64,000 bases of DNA from assembly GCA_013115125.1 (NCBI GenBank), contig JABANN010000004.1, positions 1 through 64,000 of the forward strand, in the 5' to 3' direction. Positions within the stretch are counted from its first letter, which is position 1, and each line of letters begins with the position of its first letter. The notes under the pieces were generated by a model. The model saw only the letters and a list, made by a program, of their open reading frames with translations, ran no database searches and had not been told where the DNA came from. This document shows positions 21,322 through 31,897 of the stretch, in pieces. The DNA comes from Perkinsus olseni (Eukaryota > Perkinsozoa > Perkinsida). The translations under genes were made by a program, and so were the position numbers.

Positions 21322-23605
21322 ATGGCCTCCTCCCCCTCTCTACCTCCTCGAGACGATCTCTATCGGAGGTTTCGAGTCGTTCCTTCGGCTGATGATTCTC
21401 ATCTAGTCCACCGCAAAGCAATATGGGATGCTCGGGGATGTAAGTTCCCTCCTGTCTAGCAACACCGCCCGGCACCCAACAGGCGAGGTGATGATGATTG
21501 ACTTCCTTTTCGTGGCGCTCAGGCAAGCCGAGCCTCGATGAGTCGGAGCTCTTGGAGATGTCCAACGACACTCTGGTGGACTACCTACGAATACTTCACT
21601 TCAACGAGATAGACCTGTATTTCCTGTTGAACGAATCTACTCTGGTTCACGCCTCAAAGCCTATAGCCTACGAGAACCCCTGCAATGAACGGAAGGCCCT
21701 CTTCCTCGCCAAAAAGGTGTTGACCTCTCACGGTGCCTCCACGCAAAGGGTGGCGAAATTGCAGAACAAGATAGACTCCTTCTGCCGTCCCGCCAGCAAC
21801 GTCCGTATCTCAAGCGAAGTGGAAGTCTCGAACCCTTACGTGGCTGAGGTAGCGCCCAAATGCGTGGTGGGTAACCGGTCGTCGGATCTGGGTGGAGGCG
21901 TGGGGCTGTACGCGAAGGAAAACGTCTCTGCTGGTGAGTCCTCTCGATTACTTCTGCGCAAAGCTGCTCCGCCCAACTCGCAGGTGACGATGTAATACGC
22001 GTCCCTGAGGGCGATTCGCGAATTATTAACATCTACGCAGCGGCGGCCGACGAGGATTTCGGTCCGGTGGTGGAGAGTCTCCTCGCCGCAGGCCACCACA
22101 TCGACACCTGCCTTCTTATGTAAGCCAACATGGTGCGTCGTTTCTCCCCGAGGGAGCGACCATCAGGTACTTGGTACACATCTACAAGTCACCTAAGCTG
22201 CGATCGTTACCTGCCATCGCGTGTTTTGTACAGTATCTCCCGACGGAGTTCTCGGGCAACCTAATGGAGTGGCCACTTGAAGCCTTGGACGCTCTTGGAA
22301 TTCCTCAAATAAAACAGCTGGTACTCCTCTTCGAAGCCTGTAAAAATGTGGACGCTTTCTCTCATCAGGTGTCCCAGCAGATGGATCTCCTCTGGGGTAT
22401 ACACCGTGCATTGCCAGCTGGCCTCTGTGGCAGTTTTGATGACGAGCTTCTGTGGGCTCGGTCTCTCTGCGACAGCCGAGCCTTCGCTCTCGAGGTAGTG
22501 CTCATTGTGAACGCCTCTTCTTAAGAGGTCGGCTACTGACTCGTAGCACAACAGCATCGAATGTCAGCATGTTGCACTCGTGACAACAGGCTACACTTAG
22601 ATCTCCTTTGGGTTTGAGGAGGCTGCGAGAGAAGCGGCTTGGGCAGTATCGTTCCGTCGTAGGTCCCTCCTCCGTCTTGGTGCCCTCACTGGCTCAAGAA
22701 GTACCTAACACCGGATCAACCCATCACGTGCGTGGTAAGTCTCCCTTCGCTCTCACCCTTGACCGCTAGGACGCCATGCAGGTCCCGGGTGCAGATCTGT
22801 TGAACCACCACCAGCAGGGCCAGTGTGGGTTCCCCCGCTTCGACAAGGAGAGTCGGTCGTTCGTGATCACGGCAGAGGCCAACGTGCCCGCGGGTTCGGA
22901 GTTGTTCATCAACTATGGTGGACTCCAGAACTGGGAGCAGCTCATGTAAGGCTGTCGCAGTGAGTGGCTCTCCAGTTAGCGAAAAGCGAAACTGCTCTTA
23001 GGTATTATGGCTTCTGTGAATTTACCCAGAATCCGTACGACTCCGTCACACTGGACCTAGCTGCAGCTGGTGCTGAGGAAGGCCTCCAATTGGACAGAAT
23101 AGGTGAGGTTGTGGCCGCTACGCTCCTCTTGTCCCATATCCCATCCCAGGCACTGAGCACATAATAAGGCGAGGTCAGCCTACAGTATCACCCAGACTTT
23201 GGGAGGCCCTCACCAATATGGCCGGCGTCGAGAACTTAGAGCAGCTCGAGGAGGACGCGGTGGTATCTCTTATCACCCTTCTGAGACAGGTCAGGCTGAT
23301 CAAAGCGTACGATTCGGAACGCCATTTCATTCCAGGTCACGCTAGCACCTCTTCCTGAGTCACCGGCAGCCAACGACTGGTGGACAGAAGAGTACGGCTC
23401 GACCATCAAGCAGGTAGGCGTCGCGCGTGGTTCGCCTCCTCCTGACTCCTTACATCAGTTCCGGAGCTCCCAGATGGCACTTGTTGATGAAGCAGAGCGT
23501 GTTCTTCGCCAAATGGTTGATAAAGACAGGAAGGCGAGGATTGTCCGTGCTGGTGGTGGTCAGGGAGGCCGACGGAAGGCCAAGTCTGCTAAGAAGAGGC
23601 GATGA
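21322..23605 (+). CDS. SET-domain protein methyltransferase, SETD3/Rubisco LSMT class
   Basis: ATG 21322, stop 23605, about nine exons. An N-terminal helical region (DESELLEMSNDTLVDYLRIL) precedes the split SET domain. The opening strand is SSDLGGGVGLYAKENVSAGD followed by DVIRVPEG, the 'G.GL.A...i..ge.l..vP' start of this class. The helical insert follows (WPLEALDALGIPQIKQLVLL through DELLWARSLCDSRAFAL). The catalytic end is VPGADLLNHHQQGQCGF (the D..NH motif) and AGSELFINYGGLQNWEQLMY with YYGFCE (the NYG...N..L...YGF motif). A C-terminal Rubis-substrate-binding-like helical part and a basic tail (QGGRRKAKSAKKRR) close the protein. Such enzymes methylate Lys or His of non-histone proteins such as actin or ribosomal proteins; the substrate here is unknown. 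Exons around 22500-22740 are unclear. Confidence 0.82.
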
Positions 23606-23818
23606 CCTTTGTCAGCCTACGATGCCCCAACGTTAATCCAGTATGGTTTCCTCACTCCACGCCGGCTTTTGTGTTGCAGTGACGTGTACGGTTCGGTGAA
23701 TGGAACGAGTTCGGGTTTCCCTTCGTTTACTGCGGATACGGGTTTCAAGTCCTATTGCGGGTTGACTGCTAACGCAAGTGAATACTCGCGATATCAACAA
23801 TGGTAGCATGAAGATCAT

Positions 23819-24719
23819 TCATCGACCATTCCTCACTCTCCGTAGTGTGACATGCGCTTCCCGTACGGTCGCTAGCTCAAGCGGCGTCAGCTCTCGCAGT
23901 AATCTCAACAATTTGTATGTTAAATACATAAGGTAGATGTAGGTAGCGATCCAGAAGGCCTGCAACGCGACGACAAGCTGTCCTACTTCGCTGGTGTGCT
24001 TCTCACCAATGGCCAGATGTTATAGGAAATGGCGAAGCCCAGATGAAGCGCTACTGCTGCTGTGAGATAGAATGAGAAGGCCAACAACAGCTTGCGATTC
24101 CGGAGTCTGAGATGAACTTTCATCCGCGACTAACATACAGATGTCTTACCGGGCCCCAACTATACCCAAAAGGGGCAGAATTCCGTGGAGGGCTATGAAT
24201 CGATATTGGTAGATGAAGAGCCAGAGAAGACTGGTCAGCATATCCAACACGCAGAGCATTTGAATGTTACTCACGTACCTGCCTTACAGTGGGATTCCAG
24301 TATGAGCTCGAGAAGCTTTGATTTACCGCAACAACCTCCCATAGATAACAGCTCGGTCAATTGAGACCAACGTGGGCAGGGATCCTTCGAGCTGCCTTGT
24401 GGTCGATCCTGGTTGAAGCGTATCACCACTGACTGGCCGCCCAAGGACGATCACCGGGTTCCCTGATGAGAATTCGCATTCTTGGTGGAGCCTGCCGCGA
24501 CAAAAAATTGTCAGGATCTAGGTTAGAGCGGGGCACATCGATGATTCTGCGAGAAACAACAACACCCGTGCCTTCCTCTAGATAGTTGAGTACTTCACTT
24601 CGCTGTACGGGAGCCCCTAGAGACTCACCACCCCATGCAAGACGACCGATCCGTGTTGATTCTTCCCAAGGGTCCAAGCATTGAGCCTCTTCAGACCGTC
24701 CACACATGCCATCGTTCAT
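23819..24719 (-). CDS. Multi-pass membrane protein, unrecognised
   Basis: Minus strand, ATG 24719, stop 23819. The first exon is soluble: CLDPWEESTRIGRLAWGGES, VVVSRRIIDVPRSNLDPDNF, MRILIREPGDRP. Downstream exons are clearly membrane-spanning: MLCVLDMLTSLLWLFIYQYR, FIALHGILPLLGIVGA, LLLAFSFYLTAAVALHLGF with AISYNIWPL, and AFWIATYIYLMYLTYKLL. The tail is charged (LRELTPLELATVREAHV) with an Arg-rich end. Four transmembrane helices are likely. Introns of 20-45 nt separate them, and one splice phase near 24150 is not resolved. Family unknown; the pattern of a soluble head followed by helices rules nothing out. It is head-to-head with the small plus-strand gene at 24807. Confidence 0.58.
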
Positions 24720-24806
24720 GCCTCTTCTAAATTAAGTTGTACATCGATTACATGGGCGTGCGCGATTTCACAGATCAACTTCCTGTTGTCAGTTGGTACT
24801 TCAGTG

Positions 24807-25223
24807 ATGAATGATTCCCCGCCTTCCACAACTGGTAAAGTGAGCGGCGTCGAAGCGTGCGAGTGCTGGAAGTGTCACAAGCCAACCCCTCGCCTTAGTA
24901 AGGGGAAAGGAGACTTGCGTTGAGGGATTGTGATCGTCCGTCGACGTCAGGCTACTGCGTGTGGTGCGGCAACTTCCTCCTTTCGACGACGAAGACAATG
25001 GCGGTGGAAGAGGTCAAGGAACGAATGAATGTTCAGACGTGAGGGAAAGTGACAGAGTTTTGTGGACAGACGGCTCTCAATCGTCAGGCGTGATCGATCA
25101 ACCCAGAGTGACTTCGACGGTACGACGGGAAAAGCAGAGCCTTCCACTGGAGTGGCGGAGGGCTTCGAAGGCGAAGGGGCTAAGACGGAAGAATCTACCA
25201 AAAAGCAGCGTGTAACCGAGTGA
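24807..25223 (+). CDS. Small protein with a CxxC...CxxC zinc-like motif
   Basis: ATG 24807 and stop 25223, three exons, about 112 residues. Reading across the two introns gives CECWKCHKPTPRLS joined to YCVWCGNFLLSTTKT, then the helix MAVEEVKERMNVQT, then SFVDRRLSIVRRDRSTQSDF and an acidic tail ending STKKQRVTE. The CWKC and CVWC pairs, twelve residues apart counting HKPTPRLSY between, look like a four-Cys zinc knuckle. The arrangement superficially resembles the N-terminal zinc domain of HSC20/HscB co-chaperones, but no J domain follows. Both junctions keep phase exactly, which supports the model. It shares an 87-bp divergent region with the minus-strand membrane protein. Function unknown. 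Confidence 0.55.
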
Positions 25224-25496
25224 TGTTTCATCTTGTCTTGTGATGTGGTGTTGGTTTGTAGTTCTCCGCACATGCAACACTCAGTGATCTCTACCGAACC
25301 CGGATCGTGGTGAACGACAAGCGGCAGAGAAACTCAATATGAGAATTGCACGGAAACAGCAGCACAGTCAATCATACACATGGAAATGTAACCGTCACCA
25401 TCTGTCTTTGCCTTTAGCCAACCCTTGGGTATGCAAAGGATCGAGTAACTCATCCTTACGGCGGCTTTCCAGTCTTTTGAGCTGATACAAAGTGAA
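25224..25496. other. Intergenic gap, nothing recognised
   Basis: About 270 bp between the stop of the small CxxC protein and the stop of the next minus-strand gene; it should hold two 3' UTRs. No ORF, repeat or RNA gene was seen. Confidence 0.4.
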
Positions 25497-25859
25497 TCAT
25501 ACGCGGTGCCTTGTGTCCATCAAGCCCACCTCGGCATCTATCAGGGCTCTCTCTTCATCAATCGACATCGCCCATTTACTCCGTTCCTGCGGTCCAGTGG
25601 CCTCGTTCCATTCCCGCATCTCATCCACGGAGAACTCTAGAGCTCTAGGTATCTCTGAACAACAACGAGATGGAGAAGCTAACACGTGGGACGATTTACT
25701 GAATATTTTGGGGTCTTGCATCTCACTCATCAAAATCCATCCGCACCCTACAAGTATACCGACGACGTTCATCATTCGGCGGTACTCCTTCGTGCCAGGC
25801 CTTTGTGCTGCAGTTTTGTATCGCTGCCACGCCTGGCTGAGCCATTGTGAACTCGACAT
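25497..25859 (-). CDS. Small single-exon protein with one hydrophobic helix
   Basis: Minus strand, ATG 25859, stop 25497, 120 residues without any intron, unusual here. The N-terminus is amphipathic and basic (MSSSQWLSQAWQRYKTAAQR), followed by one hydrophobic segment MMNVVGILVGCGWILMSEMQ and then a soluble acidic part (LEFSVDEMREWNEATG, AMSIDEERALIDAEVGLMD). A short basic/amphipathic start with one helix suits a small mitochondrial inner-membrane protein, but this is inference. A GT...AG pair inside the frame would allow an alternative spliced reading. No family recognised. The QDPR gene ends 138 bp further on, on the same strand. Confidence 0.5.
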   Translation of the reverse strand: MSSSQWLSQAWQRYKTAAQRPGTKEYRRMMNVVGILVGCGWILMSEMQDPKIFSKSSHVLASPSRCCSEIPRALEFSVDEMREWNEATGPQERSKWAMSIDEERALIDAEVGLMDTRHRV

Positions 25860-25996
25860 CCAATGACAATGAAGGGCAAGTGCTGGCTATCAACAAAACG
25901 GCAGATTGTTGAGCGGAAACAAGCTCATGAAAATCTAATATAAATCTGGCGGTAATATCAATCAGTCTTGATAAAAATCCATCTCGAGTCCGGATC

Positions 25997-26943
25997 TCAC
26001 ATGGCAACATACTCGGTCTTACCACCCTTTGTCACGAGTTTATATATAGCACCATTATCGGCGGTAACGGTACCCTCTGAGGACGGTGATCGCTTTCGAT
26101 GGCAGCTCAGCGTCGACCTTACCACTCCAGGCAACGATCCTTTCCGCTAGCTCATCACAGCTCGTCCAAGTAGTCCAGTCTTCGCCAGGCATCGCTTCAC
26201 GATTACCCGGAGTATCGAGAGTGACTGGGGCGATACCGACTACCTGTGGGAGTCACGTTAGTGATCATAATCCTGTCTACCGTGCAGACCTTCGCCCTCA
26301 ACGTCACGTCCGAGGCGAGACTGCCGATGAGATGATGCACAGCCGCTTTGGCACTACCATAAGCCAATCCCCAGGGTGTGGGTCTTTCAACGCACGCAGC
26401 GCCTGAGGTAGGGATGAAGCAAAGGGGCTTAGTCTGCGGGGGCGGTGCGGACCTGGGAGTAACAGCAGCCCGTTCTGCTTGAGGAAGTCACCAGCGAGCT
26501 TGGCTGAGATAAAGCTGGGATAAACTGATGAGGAGTACATGGCCTTCACGGACCTGCCAATCATAGTACTAGGAGGCAGCGACCAAAACTACGCGCTACT
26601 CAAAAATCGCATCATCATTGGCCCCTCCCATAGCGAAGCCACCGCTGACACAGACCACAGAGTCCAGCGGCTGGCCCCCAAGCAGGCCGGCATCCTTGAC
26701 TATCTTGGAGTGGCTCTCCTGCATGCTCATGGCCGGCTCCAGTTTGATCGTATCTGTCGCGCCTGGTATCTAAGGTCGAAGCGCGCTGCTCATGGCGAGG
26801 AGAGGAGTAGCTACCTTGTCTGTGAAGTCCACAGCAATGATGCGGTGCCACTTGGCCTGGTAAAAGGCATTCACCACTGAGCGGCCAAGGGCGCCACCAG
26901 CACCATAAACAAGTACTGTTGCACGAGAGTGAGGAGCGGGCAT
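25997..26943 (-). CDS. QDPR: Dihydropteridine reductase (quinoid), short-chain dehydrogenase
   Basis: Minus strand, ATG 26943 (MPAPHSRATVLVYGAGGALG), stop 25997. The Rossmann turn YGAGGALG with VNAFYQAKWHRIIAVDFTD is the QDPR type, not the usual TGxxxGIG. Further on come LDSVVCVSGGFAMGGA and DDAIFE, the catalytic YGSAKAAVHHLIGSL (Tyr-x3-Lys), VVGIAPVTLDTPGNREAM and GEDWTTWTS. The C-terminus has VTADNGAIYKLVTKGGKTEY. Every block aligns in order with animal QDPR, at about the same length. The enzyme uses NAD(P)H to turn quinonoid dihydrobiopterin back into tetrahydrobiopterin, in the cytosol. Around six short introns are needed. No pterin-dependent hydroxylase is in this window, so its partner cannot be named. 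Confidence 0.9.
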
Positions 26944-27404
26944 TGCTGGGATAAGCGACTGTACCACCTCCGTATTGAATAATGGATAACCCAAACCAAG
27001 ACTGGAGTAGGTAGTCTTAAGAAACTGCTGTGATAATGTACGACTACGGAGGACCTGGTGCAAGTTTATGACCGAATTCGCGGACTAATAATAGAGGGCC
27101 AACGGGTGAGCAGGAGCTGTTACTTAATACACTGATGGAAAAGAGGTAGGCAGTGCACATGCTTGAGTACATTCATTCAGGGTCCTTCTTCTTCTTCACT
27201 TTCGAACCACACATTCCTTCTATAGGGGTTAGCTGGATAAAGGGCGCTGCCTCGTCCAAGTGCCTCCTCTCGGTGTCATTAGTGTAGTGACCGCTCATGT
27301 CGTAGAGCCTAAGCATAGTACGGGTTGACTCAGCGGCGACGCTATCTTGAGAAGACGATGAACACCGCAGCCAGTGAGGCTCTGCCTAACTATCGAGCAA
27401 TCAC
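26944..27404. other. Gap upstream of the QDPR-like gene, nothing recognised
   Basis: About 460 bp between the QDPR start and the stop of the next minus-strand gene. It should hold the promoter of the former and the 3' UTR of the latter. A TTG-initiated extension of the QDPR frame (to about 27063) is open but not needed. No repeats or RNA genes seen. Confidence 0.4.
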
Positions 27405-29169
27405 CTACTTCCCATCAGTCTCCAACGCTCGCGTGGCCGCCCATAACGGGTTATCGTTCGGGTCCTGCAGCACCGCTACCTGAGGGCAACCGAGGTTGAT
27501 GTGTGATGAGCCAGCACCAGTTAATTCCATGCGGCTCCGTACATGGAAGCATGCCTGCAGATCGTCGGAGGCCAGGACACCATCCATAGTCCAGGTAGTG
27601 TTAGGTAGTATCAGTCGTCCGTTGCTGGGCATCCAACCCTCTGTACACAGGGCTGGTAGAGTGTGGTCGAAGAAGGTCCTGCTCCAACTGCGAGAAGCAC
27701 TCAGGATCAACATGGGAGGCACTACGGTACTTCGTCTCGGACCAGCCAGCTGGGCTTCGGAAGTAATCCAATGCAATTAGATGGAATTGCTTGCGTCCCT
27801 GAGAGGAGGCGTAGTGCGAAGGCGGGACGTGTCGCGGACCCACCTCAGCTCCCCAAGCCTCCTGGAACGAGCTGAGCATCCGCCGAGGGTCATTGAAGTT
27901 GGTTTGGACATGCCTTGGGCCACCCCCCGTCACATAGCCAACCTAAGCGGCTGAGAATGACGGCGGTACCAGCGCTGCCCAGAGACGGCCCACCCGCTCC
28001 GGATGAGTTTTATCCACCGTGTAGACTTGGCAGCGGAAGTGCTCCTCCAACGCTACGATCCTCAGCGTGTCGCGCATACCTTGCCCTTCACTAAGGCAGC
28101 AGGGAAAATCACGACGAGCAGAAGAAAGATGATCACAGTACCATAGCCGCCGCTTCTCATTAGCATAGACCATCCCCAGCAGCAAGACGGACTGGCCTCG
28201 GAGGTCGAGAGGAGCGGGCCGGTCCAGCACTCTGTAACCGTTGGTGGCTGGCACTGAGCGAAGAACGATGCACCGAGTAGAGGGCGATGTTAAGAGCACT
28301 ACCTATGGCGCCTGGCCCCACACTAACCACCGCGCTCGGTATCAAAGGGACACCTAAGAGTTGCATAAATTAGAAAAACCCCTCGGGTACTTCCACCTTC
28401 GGCATCCCCATGAGTGGTAGGGTACTCGACATGCGACCTCCTGCGCTTCCTCGATGCCGGATCAATGGGTGGCAATGGCCCCCTCAGGCTGTGCCCGTGC
28501 CCTGGAAACTCCTGAGCATTGCTGGGCTGACTGGGGGATGGAGAGGACAATGAGGAACTGCGAAGAAGGGCAAGCTCCACCGAGATGACGATGCAGCGCG
28601 GCCGTACTCCAGGTAACACCGCAGTCTCCGAGGGTCAATCTTAAGCGAGTGCACCTCCTCGTCAGTGATGACTCCCTTCTTGAACGGCAGCACCGAACGA
28701 GGGACTAGCGAATCACTGTGGGACCTGGCCGAACTCGAGGTCGAGACCTCAGCCACATCTGGGGAGTGAGTCAGCAAAAGAGGGGTTATTGGTGCTGCTG
28801 CCGGACTGCTGGACTCTGAGTAATCTGGTGACATCTCCGCCAGCGAGCACAGCCTCGCCGCTCTGTGAGGAGGAGGAAAGCGGATCTGCGACGAGGGCAA
28901 GGTACGCCTTGCTGCTAAGCGGCACTTACTTCCCTCAGCTCTTGCGTAACTATGCAACCTTTCATCTGCCTGGAGGCTAATACCTTCGTCTGTACGGAAC
29001 CAGGCTGTGCACACAGAGAGGCATGCCGGTCGGGCCAGTCCGGCGCTGGCCGGAAGGCTTCAGCAGGCTCAGGGCCCGCAGTCGATCCCGCAGATGAGGA
29101 TCCTTCCCTAGAAGGAGAGCTACTCCAAGGGAGGTCGCGTGGACGGTATCTCGTTTGAGATATCGTCAT
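27405..29169 (-). CDS. Unrecognised conserved-looking protein
   Basis: Minus strand, ATG 29169 (MTISQTRYRPRDLPW), stop 27405. The N-terminal third is Ser/Pro/Ala-rich and low complexity (about 28480-29160), with FKKGVITDEEVHSLKIDPRR and LRCYLEYGRA. The compact part begins near 28200: GQSVLLLGMVYANEKRRLWY, then TLRIVALEEHFRCQVYTVDK. Then HVQTNFNDPRRMLSSFQEAW, FHLIALDYFRSPAGWSETKY, FFDHTLPALC, NGRLILPNTTWTMDGV and HINLGCPQVAVL. The flow 'strand - GMVYANE - LEEH - VYTVDK - NFND - LIALDYF - LPAL - GRLILPN' has the look of a Rossmann-type methyltransferase, but the glycine-rich SAM loop is not evident. I cannot name the family. Frame changes imply five or more introns. Confidence 0.52.
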
Positions 29170-29302
29170 GCTCACCCCGAACGCTCACGGAGTATACAGT
29201 AAAACAATCCTGCGACGAACATGGTACGGTTACAGCAATAGCGCAACAGGGGCCCCAAACTGAGTTAAACGGCGAAGTCTGATGGCTGCACTTGGGATTT
29301 GA

Positions 29303-30330
29303 TTAGAGGAACTCATACCAAATGGTGAAACAAAGGCAAATACCAAAAACAGTACCTGAGGAGACAGGGCCCCAGTCCCCGCTGCAAACTTTGCAAGGCA
29401 GTTCTACGCTCCCCGGGTCCCTGGCTAGCTCACCTAGAATTATTCTGCCTCTGAGCTGCCGATTCTGTATCCGCTTTACTAAGTCGTTGACACTTGGAAG
29501 ATGCGAAGTACCTGCGGGTGACACCATATACGCAGATGACGCCATTTTGCCCTGTCCTTACCTACGACCAACAGCTTCCCTTTCACCTTCGATAGAATGC
29601 TGTTCTGCTGCTGCATCTTGTTCCGTGTCCCTGCTGCGGATGAGTACATGTCGTCCAGCTCGCGGATGGAAGATTCTATCCCACTCCGTTCCCGGAGGAG
29701 GTTTCCTGAGGCATCCTAGCTCGACCATACCCAGCTCCATCGGAGCCTACGCTCATCGTCATCTCCCCCGCGGCTCTCACTCTCCTGGCCAGTAGCGGTT
29801 CCCATCAGGCGGGCATGCTGGAGTGATGCGTCGACGCTACTGGAGAGCCGTTTGTACTGCTGACGAAGGTCCTGGCAACAAGACGAACACCTCTCCGGAG
29901 ACTGCACACTACCGTCGTTGGTCTAACCTGTAGTATGCCCTGCTCACGCTGGAGCTGGGCACGCTGGGCGGTCGAGCTAGCGAATTCGCTCATGTTCCGT
30001 ACTGCCGATTCCAGATCGACGAGATTTTCGCCGATTGAAACTCGGAGGTTAGCTACGACCTGGCCAGACTGTCCTTCAGACTGCCATTTATACAGCGCTG
30101 ACCTTCATTTTCGCTTCCCCATACGGAGCCTGCTTGTCCCCCTCCTCTCTGATCGTCGCTACTATCCGGGCTAGCTCGCTGATACCAGCGTCCGTACAAC
30201 GTACCATCTGAGGTGACGACCGCTGATCCTACCACTTGGCCTTGAGTGCTACCTCTCTCGCCTGCACCTTGGCGTCTTCCCATGAGCCCGCTGGTCGGTG
30301 CCGGAACTCAACTTCGTCTGAAACTAACAT
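29303..30330 (-). CDS. GOSR1: GOS28/GOSR1-like Golgi Qb-SNARE
   Basis: Minus strand, ATG 30330, stop 29303. The start MLVSDEVEFRHRP leads into GSWEDAKVQAREVALKAK, comparable to the WED...QAR start of GOS28. Helical N-terminal exons include GQVVANLRVSIGENLVDL, SEFASSTAQRAQLQREQ and DLRQQYKRLSSSVDASLQHA. The SNARE motif is SGIESSIRELDDMYSSAAGT then RNKMQQQNSILSKVKGKLLV, with a Gln in the zero-layer position, followed by TSHLPSVNDLVKRIQNRQLR and RGRIILGTVFGICLCFTIWY, which is the tail anchor. The end matches the 'P.VN.LI.RI..RKRRD.LILG' signature of GOS28. It acts in ER-Golgi and intra-Golgi fusion. Splice phases near the 3' end are exact; those near 29850-29950 are less certain. Confidence 0.84.
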
Positions 30331-30458
30331 TGTTGCGATAAAAAAACTGCGTGTACATCACGAGCCTCCTAATCGGTGCCTGACAATCAGTGTCCGAGAT
30401 TGCTGATTGGAGGTCATGAGTTCTCATAGCTGAAATACCGAGATATCGACATCATCAA

Positions 30459-30830
30459 TCAATGGACTCTGTACACATGATAGTGATAGAAAAGTGTAGT
30501 CCAGCAGCGAGTGATGAACAAGAAAGCCTTGATGGGAAATGGTGGTAGCCGTACCCCAGCTGCCATCTCACTGCCGGTGATTCTCGTACTGATCTGAACC
30601 ATCACCAACCTCCTCATATACTTCAAACGCAAGAGAGGCAATGTTGAAAAGGGAGGCATATAACCAAGACAAACGACATCATCAGGGGTACTGCCGGTCA
30701 TCATCATAATCGCATCAACGGTAGCCAGTGACTTGAGTAACCGCATCCGCATGGCGGGTAAGACCACCATCCGATACCACTCAGGCTGCTCAAGAGGCGT
30801 AACATGCACACAGCCTTTGCAAAGGGGCAT
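30459..30830 (-). CDS. Possible small protein, doubtful
   Basis: An ATG-initiated minus-strand frame of 123 codons runs from 30830 to a stop at 30459. It starts MPLCKGCVHVTPLEQPEWYR and has MRMRLLKSLATVDAIMMMTG and VVCLGYMPPFSTLPLLRLKY. Composition is plausible for an exon, but there is no family match, and it lies beside simple-repeat DNA. It is 128 bp beyond the start of the Golgi SNARE gene. It could be a one-exon gene, an exon of something larger, or chance. Confidence 0.25.
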   Translation of the reverse strand: MPLCKGCVHVTPLEQPEWYRMVVLPAMRMRLLKSLATVDAIMMMTGSTPDDVVCLGYMPPFSTLPLLRLKYMRRLVMVQISTRITGSEMAAGVRLPPFPIKAFLFITRCWTTLFYHYHVYRVH

Positions 30831-31897
30831 GCACTAGTAGTATCCGGTGGCTCCGTGTGAAGAGACATGAAGGGGTTCTAAGCACTACCATCAGCTGCTG
30901 CTGCTATTCCTAGGGACCGACAAGCACTTTTGCTGTTGTTATTCTAATTAGTTGGATCTAGTGACGACTATGGGGGAGCAGAAGACCATCTACAAGAAAA
31001 GTATCAGACAAAATTCGAGGTGGTCTGGTTAGTGCATATAGTATGGTAGGTGTGGTAGTAGCAGTGACGACAATAACAATCAATGTGCATAGTAGTTCCG
31101 GCGACCGCCGTCATCAACGACCATGCTCAAATGCGACCATCTCAAACCTAAGGTTTTGTCACCATTTCCGTGCATGTGTATGAGTAGTAGGAGTAGGAGA
31201 AGGGTGGGTAGCATTGTGGTAATAATAATAATGAGATTCGGCATTATTCATGCCATTCTAGTCACAGCACATTCATCAATGTTGCAGTTGCTTTGATAAT
31301 AATAATAGTCCTTGTAGTAGTAGAAGTAGTAACACCATAATGCATCACCATCATACAAACGACTAACATGACTACTACGAGAGGTGGGGTGCAGAGCGTA
31401 GACGGAGAAGAGAGAGAACTGCCCCGCTAGAAGAACCGCCATCCACGCCTGCATATACGTTTGAACGAGGAAGAATATACTCACCTCGGCTGGCGCTACA
31501 GAGAGCACATCGAAAAGAGTTACTAAGCCGACACTCGAATGTGCAACGCTGCGAATTAATAGAGACACCTGCATAGTGGTTGTGGTAGTAGTTGAAGTTG
31601 CTCGCAATTCGAGACGCCTGAGCTCGCGCTGAGGCGGTGGGGTATCGTCTAAGGTTGTTGAACTGCAGCAGTAGGAGCAGTAGGAGGAGGAGGTGTTGCT
31701 GGGCAATGCAGGAAACACTTGAAGCGGTGAAGGGCGGCGAGAGTAGAATAGCCGGCGGATTGATATGATGATGATGGCCTTGCATATTGACATAACATAA
31801 TGAAGCCGTCCACCACGGGATAGAAGGACATGATGATGATAGTAACTACGGTGGGACTGAGCAGTACACTTGGTCGAGCCTAGTGCTACCTTATTCA
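30831..31897. repeat. Simple-repeat-rich intergenic stretch
   Basis: About 1.07 kb rich in TAG/TAA/GTG/ATG-type trinucleotide runs, for example around 31040-31080, 31180-31235, 31290-31335 and 31570-31600 on the plus strand. Frames of up to 223 codons on the minus strand exist only because the repeats lack stops in that direction; their products are Tyr/Ser/His-rich and repetitive. No gene is supported. It separates the Golgi SNARE region from the RRM-KH gene and probably contains the latter's 3' end. Confidence 0.6.
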
